Below, piece after piece: positions 35,755 through 36,037 of a stretch of DNA of 36,037 nt (position 1 is the first letter of the stretch; each line of letters opens with the position of its first letter). The DNA is taken from NCBI GenBank assembly GCA_020850695.1, contig JADZEF010000095.1, positions 1-36,037 on the forward strand. Direction: 5' to 3'. Position numbers and translations under genes: made by a program. This DNA is from Planctomycetaceae bacterium (GTDB lineage: Bacteria > Planctomycetota > Planctomycetia > Planctomycetales > Planctomycetaceae). The notes below the pieces were generated by a model. The model saw only the letters and a program-made list of their open reading frames with translations. It did not search any database and had not been told where the DNA came from.

Positions 35755-36037
35755 ATGCGAGTCTGGCAGGGCCGGCCATATCCTCTCGGGGCGACATGGG
35801 ACGGGAACGGAGTGAATTTCGCGATCTTTTCGGAGAACGCTGAGGCGATTGAGCTCTGCCTTTTCGGTTCAGCCGATGCGAAATCCGAAACGACGAAGAT
35901 CAAGCTGACGGAGAAAAAGGACATGGTCTGGCACTGTTACCTGCCAGACGTCCGTCCGGGGCAGCTTTATGGTTATCGCGTCCACGGCCCGTACGATCCG
36001 GCCAATGGGATGCGGTTCAATCCGGCCAAAGTGGTCC
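35755..36037 (+). CDS. glgX: Glycogen debranching enzyme GlgX/TreX, N-terminal part (cut by window end)
   Basis: The first 94 residues are visible and the frame is open to the last base. They show the start of a GlgX/TreX-type isoamylase: [10 protein letters not shown], [12 protein letters not shown], Glu-Leu-Cys-Leu-Phe, Trp-His-Cys-Tyr-Leu, and [10 protein letters not shown], then Gly-Met-Arg-Phe-Asn-Pro. This is the CBM48 domain preceding the GH13 barrel. The enzyme debranches glycogen so that TreY can act on linear chains; in trehalose clusters it is called TreX. The catalytic domain is outside the window, so activity cannot be judged. Confidence 0.92.
   Translation, partial: MRVWQGRPYPLGATWDGNGVNFAIFSENAEAIELCLFGSADAKSETTKIKLTEKKDMVWHCYLPDVRPGQLYGYRVHGPYDPANGMRFNPAKVV

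Overview
The window looks like chromosomal DNA of a GC-rich planctomycete (Planctomycetota, Planctomycetaceae-like). This is inferred from gene content, not from a marker gene: a DUF1559-type membrane protein with an N-terminal zinc ribbon, Flp-like mini-pilins with a Cys-rich tail, a soluble-looking Ser/Thr kinase with an N-terminal zinc ribbon, several secreted proteins with no close functional class, and the general scarcity of strong Shine-Dalgarno sites. No rRNA, tRNA, CRISPR array or complete insertion sequence was seen.

Layout. 1-5.4 kb: a secreted CxxC protein (+), a DUF4198 carrier-like secreted protein (-) and the DUF1559-type protein (-). 5.4-7.2 kb: housekeeping genes fmt (+) and gpmA (-), convergent. 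7.4-10.1 kb: four tandem paralogous Flp-pilin-like genes, all on the minus strand, separated by 130-690 bp spacers with hairpins. 10.1-11.5 kb: a poorly coding stretch with one doubtful ORF. 11.5-18.6 kb: zinc-ribbon/kinase protein, HpcH/HpaI-type aldolase (-), small membrane protein, secreted TPR-like protein, secreted CAP-domain protein (-), GNAT acetyltransferase (-) and ribF. 19.2-25.5 kb: the conserved stress trio prkA - yeaH/yhbH (DUF444) - spoVR, here interrupted by a Uma2-type nuclease gene after prkA and by a 632-bp unit between yeaH and spoVR. That unit consists of a GxxExxY-family gene, broken by one stop codon, bracketed by 42-bp imperfect inverted repeats. 25.7-28.0 kb: small genes, including a CsbD-family stress protein with a very good sigma-54 promoter, a lipoprotein and a BON-domain protein. 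28.2-36.0 kb: a trehalose/glycogen cluster on the plus strand: treZ, a GH133 glycogen-debranching enzyme, treY, and the start of glgX/treX, cut by the window edge.

How the parts fit. The right half is rich in stress functions: PrkA/YeaH/SpoVR, CsbD, a BON protein, and trehalose made from glycogen by debranching (GlgX/TreX, GH133), end isomerisation (TreY) and trehalose release (TreZ). The most unusual observations are the inverted-repeat GxxExxY unit inside the stress operon, a second 9-bp-periodic triple repeat 1.7 kb downstream that resembles its ends, the four-gene mini-pilin array with a conserved C-D-G-N-E-C tail, and the sigma-54 site of csbD.
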